This document shows, in pieces, positions 11,465-22,400 of a stretch of 64,000 bases of DNA. Each line of letters opens with the position of its first letter. The first letter of the stretch is position 1. The stretch spans positions 42,103,810 to 42,167,809 of the forward strand of contig CM037788.1 in the NCBI GenBank assembly GCA_021229015.1. The letters run 5' to 3'. The position numbers were made by a program, and so were the translations under genes. The notes under the pieces were generated by a model. It had not been told where the DNA came from and ran no database searches. It worked only from the letters and a program-made list of their open reading frames with translations. The DNA is from Solen grandis. Lineage: Eukaryota; Mollusca; Bivalvia; Adapedonta; Solenidae.

Positions 11465-11609
11465 GGGGAGATAAATGAGGTGAAACTGGGACAAAGAGTT
11501 ATGGCCCTTGATGAGAGTGTAGCCCTTGTGATAGTGAACAAGTATGTGAAGTTTGATGGCAGACAGATTAGTAGTTTAGAAATTATGACCAAGATTGAAG
11601 TTTTTTAAT
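11465..11609 (+). repeat. Family-3 dispersed repeat, copy 1
   Basis: The copy begins GGGAGATAAATGAGGTGAAA and includes TAGCCCTTGTGATAGTGAAC, AAGTATGTGAAGTTTGATG and AGTTTAGAAATTATGACCAAG. The same ordered segments recur at 11829-11970, 13044-13209 and 15398-15525, all in the same orientation. The frames read through it on both strands are not genes. Confidence 0.7.
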
Positions 11610-11828
11610 GTATTTTTATTTTTAACAAGCAAATTTGGCAAATTTATATCCCCCGCTGAATAATGTGATTAATGCAAATTTAGTAAGCAAAAAACAAAGT
11701 AAAAGAAGTTGAAGTAGATTAAAAAAAGGTCAACCTGACTGGACAGGAATGCCCGATGCAGCCTGACGCCAACCTGGACATCATCAAATAAAAGGATGGA
11801 AGTTTTCGTTAAAAACCTGTCAAAAAAA

Positions 11829-11970
11829 GGGAGATAAATTTGGTCAAAATGGACCTTAGAGTTGTGACCTTTATGAGAATATAGCCTTTGTGATAGAGAA
11901 CAGGTATGCAAAGTTTGATGACAGTTTAATAGTTTAGAAGTTACCATGATCAAGATAAAAGTGTTTCATT
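11829..11970 (+). repeat. Family-3 dispersed repeat, copy 2
   Basis: The segments are GGGAGATAAATTTGGTC, TAGCCTTTGTGATAGAGAAC, AAGTTTGATGACAG and ATAGTTTAGAAGTTACC, matching copy 1. Its right edge is interrupted by a SINE (11974-12214). Confidence 0.7.
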
Positions 11971-11973
11971 ATT

Positions 11974-12214
11974 GACTATTTCAGTCGCTTCAACAGTATT
12001 TCAGTTATATACCGACATCCAGCTAATTAAAGGTGGAGGAAGACCCCGAATGCATGGAGGCATCTGGGTAGAATCACCAACCTACTACAAGCCAGCTGGA
12101 AGGCTTCCTCACATGAAAATCCTAATGACCCTGCCGGGACTCGAACCCACGTGGTGAGGGGGCTGAGTGAGTGTCAAAGTCAGCGACTTTACTCTCTCAG
12201 CCACGGAGGCCCCC
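11974..12214 (-). mobile_element. tRNA-headed SINE, family I, with exact 9-bp target-site duplication
   Basis: The minus strand starts GGGGGCCTCCGTGGCTGAGA (A box) and carries B box GGTTCGAGTCCCGGC (12136-12150). A conserved body follows (GAGGAAGCCTTCCAGCTGGC, GGTCTTCCTCCACC) and the tail is GAAATACTGTTGAAGCGAC. The flanks TGTTTCATT at 11962-11970 and 12215-12223 are identical, a target-site duplication as left by LINE-driven insertion. Copies of the same family lie at 32923-33176 and 41018-41252. It belongs with the molluscan tRNA-derived SINEs; I cannot tell which named family. Confidence 0.85.
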
Positions 12215-12735
12215 TGTTTCATTGTTATTATTTTTCTAAAACAAGCATTCTGAATGTACTGCTTAGGCAATACTAAGTCCCCTACTGACAAACAGACAAC
12301 TAAGAACCCCTGCCTTTATTCTTCACGCTGCGAACAAGTCCATTATTTGATAGTAATCTGGTGCATTTTGTACATGAATGAACAAAAATATCATAAACCA
12401 TTTTGTTTTGGGTTAATATCTTGGTGAGTAGTAATCTGGCAAACTTGACCAAATTTCAAAATACTTGTATAAGCTGAAAATATGTGAAATTTTACAGTAC
12501 ATGTATATGTATTCATCTTCCTTTAATATTTTTTGAGATATAAGATAAAAAAAAATCAGTAAAAATCTTGAATAAAAAACATAAAGCAAAGGCATCAAAT
12601 ACAATATATGCTGTGAAGATTTTTAATTTTTTTCCCTAAAATTTCAGGACAAGATTTTTACTTGCTAATCATGACAACTGTTACAGTTTTCAAGCTGTTT
12701 AATGAAACAAAATGGTCATCACATGGCCATGAAAA
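12215..12735. other. AT-rich stretch, no recognisable feature
   Basis: Nothing beyond short A/T runs was seen. Confidence 0.5.
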
Positions 12736-12737
12736 AT

Positions 12738-13043
12738 CATTGGACCTTAATGAAACTTGAACTTGATCTCTTACTCATGGTGGTAATATTAGATCAATAT
12801 CTGCAAGCGTTTAGAAAAAAAGGAAATCTTCTACTTTAAAGAAATTTTATAAGTCCAAGGCCTGTAATTTTGTCAAAAATCACTGGACTGGAATGATACT
12901 CGAACTTGATCTGTAACTCATGGTGGTAGACTCACATACCAAATAGATCAATATCTGCAAGCGTTTAGAAAAAAAGCCCAGAAAATGTGTGTGACTGATG
13001 GACTGACAGAGCAAACCTATAGTCTCTTAAGGCACTGCCAGTA
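12738..13043 (+). mobile_element. Family-4 element: two body units, GACTGA tract and degraded terminal hairpin
   Basis: Two units about 142 bp apart share TCA-TGGAC, AACTTGATCT-TACTCATGG and AGATCAATATCTGCAAGCG followed by TTTAGAAAAAAAG. After the second come GTGTGACTGATGGACTGACAG and an end reading CTATAGTCTCTTAAGGC, then GCCAGTAGGGGAGA. That end looks like a decayed form of the TAGTCCCC...GGGGACTA hairpin I recall for this marine-invertebrate repeat. It has the same body-tract-hairpin order as the other families here. Confidence 0.6.
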
Positions 13044-13209
13044 GGGGAGATAAATTAGGTGAAAATACACCAAAACGTTAAGGTCCATGATAAAAATGTA
13101 GCCCTTGTGAAAGTGAATGTATATGTGGAATCTGATGACAGAAGCTTATGGCTAAGGTTAATGTTTTTCATGACAATGATATTCCAACGACAATGATGAT
13201 GACACCATA
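13044..13209 (+). repeat. Family-3 dispersed repeat, copy 3
   Basis: The copy shows GGGAGATAAATTAGGTGAAA, TAGCCCTTGTGAAAGTGAA and GGTTAATGTTTTTCATGACA. It directly abuts the end of the family-4 element. Confidence 0.65.
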
Positions 13210-14625
13210 GTGGTGTCAATACCTTGACTTATTAAGCAAATTCTTTCAATATAATTACACTTAAACCATCTCAGATCCACAGTACTATAAGACATGATTT
13301 ATACAGCATAAAATATAACATTTGTCACCTTATTTATGATGATTGGATGACATTTACTTAGTTATCTTTTGCATGTGCAAGATTTAAGTGTACATTTTAA
13401 TGATAAAGGGATATTACTCTAGTATTACTGAATCAATTCAAATGGCTATGGAACTAGGCTCAGACATAATAAATACTATTATTGCTAGTAATTTGTTACA
13501 AAATTTCATGATGATTGGATGGCATACACTCCAGTCATTATATACAAAGGCAATAATTAATGATGTTCTGATAAAAATGGGCCATTACTCTGGTATTTAT
13601 TGAATTGATCTATGTAATTATCAAAAACTTTCTAGAAACAACCATTGTTTACCAAACTTTAATTGCGAATGGATACATTTACTAATGTTATTGTCTGCAG
13701 AAGGTGTAGATAACAATGCCTCTCAACAGGCTCTGATGCTGCTAACACTGAAATCCCTACCTGTGACCATTCAGGAGAAACAAAATAGCTAAATAATGTA
13801 ACTTTCCTTACCCTTGTGACTTGTAACTGGCACACTTATAGTACACCAACATGAAACACAAATTATATTCATCAAAGCTGTGATGAATATGCATTTTCAA
13901 TCAAATTCAACAGACTGGGCCCTGCCCTTTATAACTATGTTTTCATACACTTACCAGCAGGTTCACCCAAACAGTATCAGTTACATCATTTCTGGGCTTG
14001 CAATATTTTCCCCATACCTTAATTGCTCAATTAATGCATTTACCTTAGTTACACCTGGTTTCCATGAGCCTGTTTTGATTGGACAGTTTCCCAGATTGGT
14101 ATCGTATAGAAACCATCCAATTGTTGTTTCATCTTTTTGCTATAATATAGGTACAACTAGTCTAAACAAGCAAGCCAATGTTTATGTATTTCGTGAAGAA
14201 TTTCTATCACCTAACTAATGAATGTTAATAAATAACAAAATAAACACATTCCCAGGGGTTGCTTTTCCAAGACTTCTGGAAAAAATCTTTCATTAGGATA
14301 ATGCCTCTCTAAAAAAATACACATCAACAAAGTTTTGCACTATAATACTTACTTTGCTGTAGTTTCCATCACAGAAAAGGATGTGAGAGAAAGAGACAGC
14401 AACAAGAAGTTAAAAATTACAGATCACATTCAACCTTGAGGATTAAATAACAATAAGCTCAAAACATTCATGTCAAATAAATTTGATGAATCATCTATTT
14501 TCCTCTAGAATTGATTGCTTCTCTGTCTTAAAACGGTTCAGGTTTTATGATGATACTTATATATGAGTTCAAAATCTGACAATTTTTCAGACTGTGATTT
14601 TATTGTGCTTTTAACTTATTACCCC
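13210..14625. other. AT-rich stretch, no supported gene
   Basis: The longest frame is 112 codons on the plus strand (13880-14218). It shows no domain, its codon use is not distinct from its surroundings, and no splice or promoter context could be seen. I treat it as chance. Confidence 0.5.
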
Positions 14626-14629
14626 AATC

Positions 14630-14935
14630 TGGAGGTAATGCACCCTTTTTTTGAACCTTCAACCTTCATGTATGACCTTGACTTTTAAGCTAAAAACTTG
14701 ATAGTTAATGCATTTATGCCTCCTCATTATGCTATATACTACTGTAACAATCTTTTTTAAATTTAGTTATGAAAGAATTACAGCCCATTAAATGTCTAAT
14801 ATACTCATTTTTGACCTGCAACCTCTTTGTGTGACCTTGACCTTTGAGCTATGAAACTTGGGTCATGTGTCTGCATACTGGCCCATCATGATAAACAATT
14901 GCTGGACAAAAAGGTTAAAGGCACTGCTGACCTTT
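14630..14935 (+). repeat. Two-unit degenerate repeat with TGACCTTGACCTTTGAGCTA motif
   Basis: Two diverged units of about 165-170 bp share ACCTTCA/TGACCTGCAACC, GTATGACCTTGAC or GTGTGACCTTGACC, then a TTTGAGCTA-type segment. This is the body of another common marine-invertebrate element type. A family-2 terminal hairpin lies 320 bp downstream (15259-15298), but it is not certain that the two belong together. Confidence 0.5.
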
Positions 14936-15258
14936 ATCAAACAAATAAACAGATTTTTTTCACTGAAAGCCTGCTTAATAATATAAATCTTAAACCATAA
15001 ACATTAAAATTTCTACAGTACTGAGTAGATCCATTAAAACACTAAATTTAGGGCCCATCCCTTGGCACAAAATATCAGATTCATGGTCTGAACTATGGTT
15101 ACATCAGCATTGATAAATAGTGTTTTATGATGGGATAAATACCTTGAAAATATTATATTTTGGCCTAGACCAAAATTTCATACAACATTGTTCCTTGGAA
15201 CACATGTGATACCTACTGAAGCATGACTGAATAAGTGTGAGAGACAGACAATGGAAAA

Positions 15259-15298
15259 GTGATCCCTATGTGTCACCTCTGCTTACAGCAGGTGACAC
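15259..15298 (+). mobile_element. Family-2 terminal module, plus orientation
   Basis: The module reads GTGATCCCTATGTGTCACCT, then CTGCTTACAGC, then AGGTGACAC. The 9-bp arms GTGTCACCT and AGGTGACAC pair perfectly. A GAGACAGACAATGG tract sits just upstream, as in the other copies. Confidence 0.7.
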
Positions 15299-15397
15299 AA
15301 AAATTAATAATATATACCCTATATACAAGAAATACTTTAATGTAAGGTTGATTCTAAAGTAGCATTTACATGTTCCTCACTAAATCTATTCAATTAA

Positions 15398-15525
15398 TTG
15401 TGATAGTGACCAAGTATATGAAGTTTGATGATAGAAAGTTTAATAGTTTAGAAGTTATCGCCAAGGTTAATGTTGTTCATGACGACAATGCCAATGACAA
15501 CAACACCAGAGTGATGACAATACCT
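15398..15525 (+). repeat. Family-3 dispersed repeat, copy 4
   Basis: The copy has TGTGATAGTGACCAAGTATA, GAAGTTTGATGATAGAAAG, AATAGTTTAGAAGTTATCGCC and AAGGTTAATGTTGTTCATGACG. The 5' part seen in copies 1-3 is missing or replaced. Confidence 0.65.
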
Positions 15526-15775
15526 CTACTTTTTTTTTCTTTGAAAAACAGACAAGCTAATAAAAATGTTCTATAAATGGTAATCAAAATCAAATCAAAC
15601 TTAAATGAACTTAATTTTCTTCTCTCAATTGTATTGTATTCTAATCCATCAAAAAGATCATTCTGTTCTAGGAAAAAAAAATTCAACACAATTTTCAGGA
15701 ATTTTCCCAAAATTCATTTCATTGAATTGATGATATCCCCTGCCAAAAGAGGCAAATTACATGGAAACAAAAGAA

Positions 15776-15780
<5 letters not shown>

Positions 15781-15806
<26 letters not shown>
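15781..15806 (+). repeat. 26-base poly-A run
   Basis: There are 26 uninterrupted A. No retrotransposon body or target duplication could be recognised upstream, so it is a simple repeat. Confidence 0.9.
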
Positions 15807-16028
15807 CGTTTAAAAAATGCCTATCCAAACCTGGGATATGGCTCCAGAAAGATGGATTACCATAAATGAATGATTCAACTATCCACATAAATTATGCATT
15901 CATGCTAAGTTTCAACATTAGAAAATTCAAAATTCAGCAAATATACTCTTAGTGACATTCTGAACACATAATCTTAAAATTTAGTCTTTATTCTACCATT
16001 CTTCTTAAAATAAATGAGAAATTCAAAA

Positions 16029-16800
16029 CAAGAGGGCCATGATGGCCTTAAATGGCTCACCTGAATTTAACTGCTAGAGAGAAAATGCTAAAGTAAGGGA
16101 AAAAATTAACACAAAAATATATAGTATATGAATTTCATTAATTTTTAGTTCTGGTGGCCATCTTGGTGGGCAGACCTAAACGATTTTAGCTTTTTTTTGT
16201 TTAGTACCACCTAAGGATCTTTCTTGTAAAGTTTCATCAAAATCTGCTCTGCGATTAAGGAGAAGATGTTGTTTAAAGATTTGTCTATTTTTAGCTCTGG
16301 TAGCCATCTTGATTGGCGGATCAAAATGATTTTAGCTATTTTTGCCTAGTACCACCTAAGATTCATTCCTGTAAAATTTCATCAAAATCTGCTTAGTGGT
16401 TTAGGAGGAGATGTCGTTTAAAGATTACTCTATTTTCAGGTCTGGCGACCATCTTGGTTAGCAGGCCAGAAAGATTTTAGCTATTTTTGTGCAGCATCAC
16501 CAAATTTAGGATCATTCTTAATGAGTTTCATTAAAATCTGCTTTGCGGTTTAGAATGAGATGTAGTTTGAAGATTTTTCTATTTTTAGTTCTGGCGGCCA
16601 TCTTGGTTGGTGGATCGATATGATTTTAGCTATTTTTGCTCAGTACCACATAAGGATCATTCCTGTAAAATTTCATCAAAATCTGCACAGTGATTTAGGA
16701 GGAGATATCATTTAAAGCAAAAGTTGACGATGCACAACGGATGCCAGACAAAGACTGATCACAATACCTCACCTGAGCACTTTGTGCTCAGGTGAGCTAA
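16029..16800 (+). mobile_element. Terminal-hairpin tandem-repeat element B
   Basis: The 5' end is CAAGAGGGCCATGATGGCCT (hairpin GGCCATGATGGCC), then GGCTCACCTGA. The body holds four units of about 146 bp, each with TCTGG-G-CCATCTTGGTTGG, GATTTTAGCTATTTTTG and TTTCATCAAAATCTGC. The end is CTCACCTGAGCAC-TTT-GTGCTCAGGTGAG followed by CTAA (13-bp perfect stem). A-rich sequence flanks both sides. No protein is encoded. Confidence 0.85.
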
Positions 16801-18865
16801 AAAAAGAATGTTATCAAAATTAAGATCAGTCATTACCCCCTGAAACATCCTTAAGGAACTGTTCCCATGCACATTTACCTTCATCTTCTCCATTGATGTA
16901 TGAGCTGTGGCATTCTTTAACAGCTAAAATACCCTGTTCTTCTGATTATGCTTATAACTTCAAGTAACTACATAGCTTGGGGAAGCTGCTCAAACCTTTG
17001 TGATTCAAGTTTGGAATACAGAAGATAGATCTCAGTAAATTATGCAAAAACTTACTCTTTTATTTCGAGGAAAGCGTACCTAAAAAGCCCTTTTATGCTT
17101 TTAAATTGGCTGTAAATTGGCCCGGCACCGTGGTTATAACTGCTGATTTCATTCCAGAACTATTCAGAAGAGACAGATTCCACAGAAATGCCAGCAGGTA
17201 AAGTTGTCCTAAACAATGTTTAACAGCATACATCATATTTAGAACAGGAGCTGTAAACATAACCAGCATCATAACAATGGATTTTATCTGCATTATGCAA
17301 TTGTAGACAGTATTAAAACCATTCCTTTTTCTATTTCAGATAGAATCTGAAATGAAATGAATCTTTCATGACAGTTACTTTATGAATTCAGCTCAGTATA
17401 GAACAGTTATGGTAGAGAAAATGCAGTAATAGCTGAGGAAGAACAGTTACTGTAGAGAAAGGATTAAGGGGATATGCCAATTGATATTAAAACACAATAT
17501 CGCTTATAAGTCTTATTTATTTCTGTTATAATTACCTGGAGAACAACCATCTTAGTTCCTCTAGTACATTTTGTATTGAGGCAGTATAACATCATGAAAT
17601 TCAACCCTATACTTTTAATTCTGTTGAAAAAAAAAAGTATAATTAAAGTTAATTTTCTCTGAATAAAGATATGAATCACACATTTCTTTGGAGCTTTTAT
17701 CAATCCCCATTCTAGGAAGAAATAACAAGAAAACAACACATAGATACATGTTTAGGGCAAAACAGCCTTGCATTCTGTGAGTTAAGAATAATAAATAGAA
17801 CTGTTCACAACTGTAAGCGGATATAAACAGGGATGAAACTCTAATGTTTGTGACTTTTAACGGTAACTAAATGCAGGGCTGGTACATCAGAGAGTTTTAA
17901 AACCTCTTTCATATGGATTTTTTTTTAAATATTCCCAGAACTACTCAGGAACACACATAGGATTTAAGGATGCATGATATAAGTTGTAAGAATTTGTTTC
18001 CCAACTGCTGAAAAAGCAATATACTTAAGTAAATTGACACGATTTTTAGGTAATCCAATAACCTTTGCCACCATCAAAGCTTGACTGTGCTGATTTAAAT
18101 GTACTCCTACTGGAGCTGTTGAGAGAGAAGACACTGCTTGGTGAGGTTATAATTGGCAATACGTTATTCATTCTTTTCTCCTAGACTGAAATTTACATAA
18201 TTGAGTTACTGCTCTACTTACAATTGGCAGCCCCCTATGCAGTATATGAATGTGAGGATGGAATCAACCACCGAGTATTGTACACTGCACTAGCTATTGT
18301 ATTGCATGGTTGCAGGTTGTATTGTAATGTTGTAATGTATTACATAATAATGATGCTTTATCATGTAGAAGCAGATGGTCAGTCGTACTGAAAGCAGTTG
18401 AAACTACAGCTATCACTGAAGGAATACCTCCAGCATACTGCTTTGTCACAAAAAAGAGATCATTGACCATATCATCAAAGAGTCCCTGCATGCAATCATA
18501 ATATAACTACAAATAAAGGAAGATGATAAAAAATCTTGAAACAATCATGTAAGGCACTTCAACTACTTGCTATATATCCATATTTAAAGTTTCTTTAAAT
18601 AGTTTTCAAGCTATGCTCAAGACAAAAATTTATTATCACCAAATAATTATACTAAATAAACAAAGTGCCATAACTATGTGATGAAAACAGTTCAATTATA
18701 AATGCATAATTATGATATGCACAACTAGACTTGGTATTGATCATCTAATTCAAGTCAGGAGTTTTGGCGATAAAGATCTGACAAGAATGTATGCATATCA
18801 TATATGCATGTTTGTTAAAACACAAAGGGCCATAACACTTTGATAAATCAAATCTAAAAATTATT
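16801..18865. other. AT-rich stretch with one weak candidate exon (18294-18485, minus)
   Basis: Most of this is featureless. On the minus strand at about 18294-18485 a 65-codon frame follows a pyrimidine tract and a GCATGCAG|G acceptor-like site. It begins GLFDDMVNDLFF and includes KQYAGGIPSVIAVV, which reads like protein, but its second half is made of low-complexity AT sequence and I do not recognise it. A 66-codon minus frame at 17093-17293 is hydrophobic but has no convincing splice context. Confidence 0.2.
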
Positions 18866-19237
18866 AATGCCAGAGTTATAGACCCTGTGCATGACAATTA
18901 TATTTGTCAAGCTCTGTCTTTCAATGAAATTTCAGAAAGAGAGGAGCAGGTGTAAATGCAGAATTAAGAAGTATGATGGAAAAAATGTGACAGAGAAAGT
19001 GGAAAAGAAAAAGGAAAATACTAAAAAAAAATGATGCCAGAGTTATAAACCTTGTGCATGACAATTTTTCTTGTAAAGCTCTGTCCATCAATGGAATTTC
19101 ATTACCACAGCATGAGTAGAGCAAGAGTGGTGGCAGGATAAAAAAAGTGTGACAGACAGACAGATAGACAGACAGACAGAGAGGTGATGGAGAAGTGATC
19201 CCTATGACTGTGTCATCTCGTTTACAGCAGGTGACAA
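18866..19237 (+). mobile_element. Family-2 element with two 167-bp body units
   Basis: Two body units share GCCAGAGTTATA-ACC-TGTGC, ATGACAAT and AAGCTCTGTC (starts near 18868 and 19035). They are followed by GTGTGACAGACAGACAGATA and the terminal module GTGATCCCTATG...TTTACAGCAGGTGACA (19195-19237). The whole element has the body-tract-hairpin order. The 110-codon minus frame over it is an artefact. Confidence 0.65.
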
Positions 19238-19420
19238 GAAAAGCGTATTGCACATCATAACAAGTATTATGTATATGAGCAGAATTGCTGTATTGTAATT
19301 CAGTTTATCAAAAATTATATATACATAGTGTTGAGCACATGTATTGTATAATCCAAGGAACAAATATTGTAGGTATGGTATTACAATACAAGCACATTAA
19401 GGCTGCAGCATTCTTTCATT

Positions 19421-22400
19421 GTAAGTGTGCTGTATTACATATTTCAACGTGTTGTATAGTAATATTAGGTGTGCTGTATTATATATTTCAATGTGTTGTA
19501 TAGTAATATTAAGTGTGCTGTATTATATATTTCAACGTGTTGTATAGTAATATTAAGTGTGCTGTATTATATATTTCAACGTGTTGTATAGTAATATTAG
19601 GTGTGCTGTATTATATATTTCAACGTGTTGTATAGTAATATTAAGTGTGCTGTATTATATATTTCAACGTGTTGTATAGTAATATTAGGTGTGCTGTATT
19701 ATATATTTCAACGTGTTGTATAGTAATATTAAGTGTGCTGTATTATATATTTCAACGTGTTGTATAGTAATATTAGGTGTGCTGTATTATATATTTCAAC
19801 GTGTTGTATAGTAATATTAGGTGTGCTGTATTATATATTTCAACGTGTTGTATAGTAATATTAAGTGTGCTGTATTATATATTTCAACGTGTTGTAGAGT
19901 AATATTAGGTGTGCTGTATTATATATTTCAACGTGTTGTATAGTAATATTAGGTGTGCTGTATTATATATTTCAACGTGTTGTATAGTAATATTAGGTGT
20001 GCTGTATTATATATTTCAACGTGTTGTATAGTAATATTAAGTGTGCTGTATTATATATTTCAACGTGTTGTATAGTAATATTAGGTGTGCTGTATTATAT
20101 ATTTCAACGTGTTGTATAGTAATATTAGGTGTGCTGTATTATATATTTCAACGTGTTGTATAGTAATATTAGGTGTGCTGTATTATATATTTCAACATGT
20201 TGTATAGTAATATTAGGTGTGCTGTATTATATATTTCAACGTGTTGTATAGTAATATTAGGTGTGCTGTATTATATATTTCAACGTGTTGTATAGTAATA
20301 TTAGGTGTGCTGTATTATATATTTCAACGTGTTGTATAGTAATATTAAGTGTGCTGTATTATATATTTCAACGTGTTGTATAGTAATATTAAGTGTGCTG
20401 TATTATATATTTCAACGTGTTGTATAGTAATATTAAGTGTGCTGTATTATATATTTCAACGTGTTGTATAGTAATATTAAGTGTGCTGTATTATATATTT
20501 CAACGTGTTGTATAGTAATATTAAGTGTGCTGTATTATATATTTCAACGTGTTGTATAGTAATATTAAGTGTGCTGTATTATATATTTCAACGTGTTGTA
20601 TAGTAATATTAAGTGTGCTGTATTATATATTTCAACGTGTTGTAAAGTAATATTAAGTGTGCTGTATTATATATTTCAATGTGTTGTATAGTAATATTAA
20701 GTGTGCTGTATTATATATTTCAATGTGTTGTATAGTAATATTAAGTGTGCTGTATTATATATTTCAACGTGTTGTATAGTAATATAAGTTGTGCTGTATT
20801 ATATATTTCAACGTGTTGTATAGTAATATTAGGTGTGCTGTATTATATATTTCAATGTGGTATTATAGTAATATTAGGTGTGCTGTATTATATATTTCAA
20901 CGTGTTGTATAGTAATATTAGGTGTGCTGTATTATATATTTCAATGTGTATTATAGTAATATTAGGTGTGCTGTATTATATATTTCAACGTGTTGTATAG
21001 TAATATTAAGTGTGCTGTATTATATATTTCAACATGTTGTATAGTAATATTAGGTGTGCTGCATTATATATTTCAACATGTTGTATAGTAATATTAGGTG
21101 TGCTGTATTATATATTTCAACATGTTGTATAGTAATATTAGGTGTGCTGTATTATATATTTCAATGTGTTGTATAGTAATATTAAGTGTGCTGTATTATA
21201 TATTTCAACGTGTTGTATAGTAATATTAAGTGTGCTGTATTATATATTTCAACGTGTTGTATAGTAATATTAGGTGTGCTGTATTATATATTTCAACGTG
21301 TTGTATAGTAATATTAGTGTGCTGTATTATATATTTCAACGTGTTGTATAGTAATATTAGGTGTGCTGTATTATATATTTCAACGTGTTGTATAGTAATA
21401 TTAAGTGTGCTGTATTATATATTTCAACGTGTTGTATAGTAATATTAGGTGTGCTGTATTATATATTTCAACGTGTTGTATAGTAATATTAGGTGTGCTG
21501 TATTATATATTTCAACGTGTTGTATAGTAATATTAGGTGTGCTGTATTATATATTTCAACGTGTTGTATAGTAATATTAGGTGTGCTGTATTATATATTT
21601 CAACGTGTTGTATAGTAATATTAAGTGTGCTGTATTATATATTTCAACGTGTTGTATAGTAATATTAGGTGTGCTGTATTTATATTTCAACGTGTTGTAT
21701 AGTAATATTAAGTGTGCTGTATTATATATTTCAACGTGTTGTATAGTAATATTAAGTGTGCTGTATTATATATTTCAACGTGTTGTATAGTAATATTAGG
21801 TGTGCTGTATTATATATTTCAACGTGTTGTATAGTAATATTAGGTGTGCTGTATTATATATTTCTATGTGTTGTATAGTAATATTAAGTGTGCTGTATTA
21901 TATATTTCAACTGTTGTATAGTAATATTAGGTGTGCTGTATTATATATTTCTGTTGTAATAGTAATATTAGGTGTGCTGTATTATATATTTCAGCATGTT
22001 GTATAGTAATATTAGGTGTGCTGTATTATATATTTCAACGTGTTGAGTAGTAATATTAAGTGTGCTGTATTATATATTTCAACGTGTTGTATAGTAATAT
22101 TAAGTGTGCTGTATTATATATTTCAACGTGTTGTATAGTAATATTAAGTGTGCTGTATTATATATTTCAACGTGTTGTATAGTAATATTAAGTGTGCTGT
22201 ATTATATATTTCAACGTGTTGTATAGTAATATTAAGTGTGCTGTATTATATATTTCAACGTGTTGTATAGTAATATTAAGTGTGCTGTATTATATATTTC
22301 AACGTGTTGTAAAGTAATATTAAGTGTGCTGTATTATATATTTCAATGTGTTGTATAGTAATATTAAGTGTGCTGTATTATATATTTCAATGTGTATTAT

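Noticed and set aside
13880..14218. 112-codon plus frame
   Set aside because: No recognised domain, no splice or promoter context; such lengths occur by chance over 64 kb on two strands.
17093..17293. 66-codon hydrophobic minus frame with AATGCAG acceptor-like start
   Set aside because: No pyrimidine tract, ends in a stop rather than a donor, and the hydrophobic bias follows T-rich sequence.
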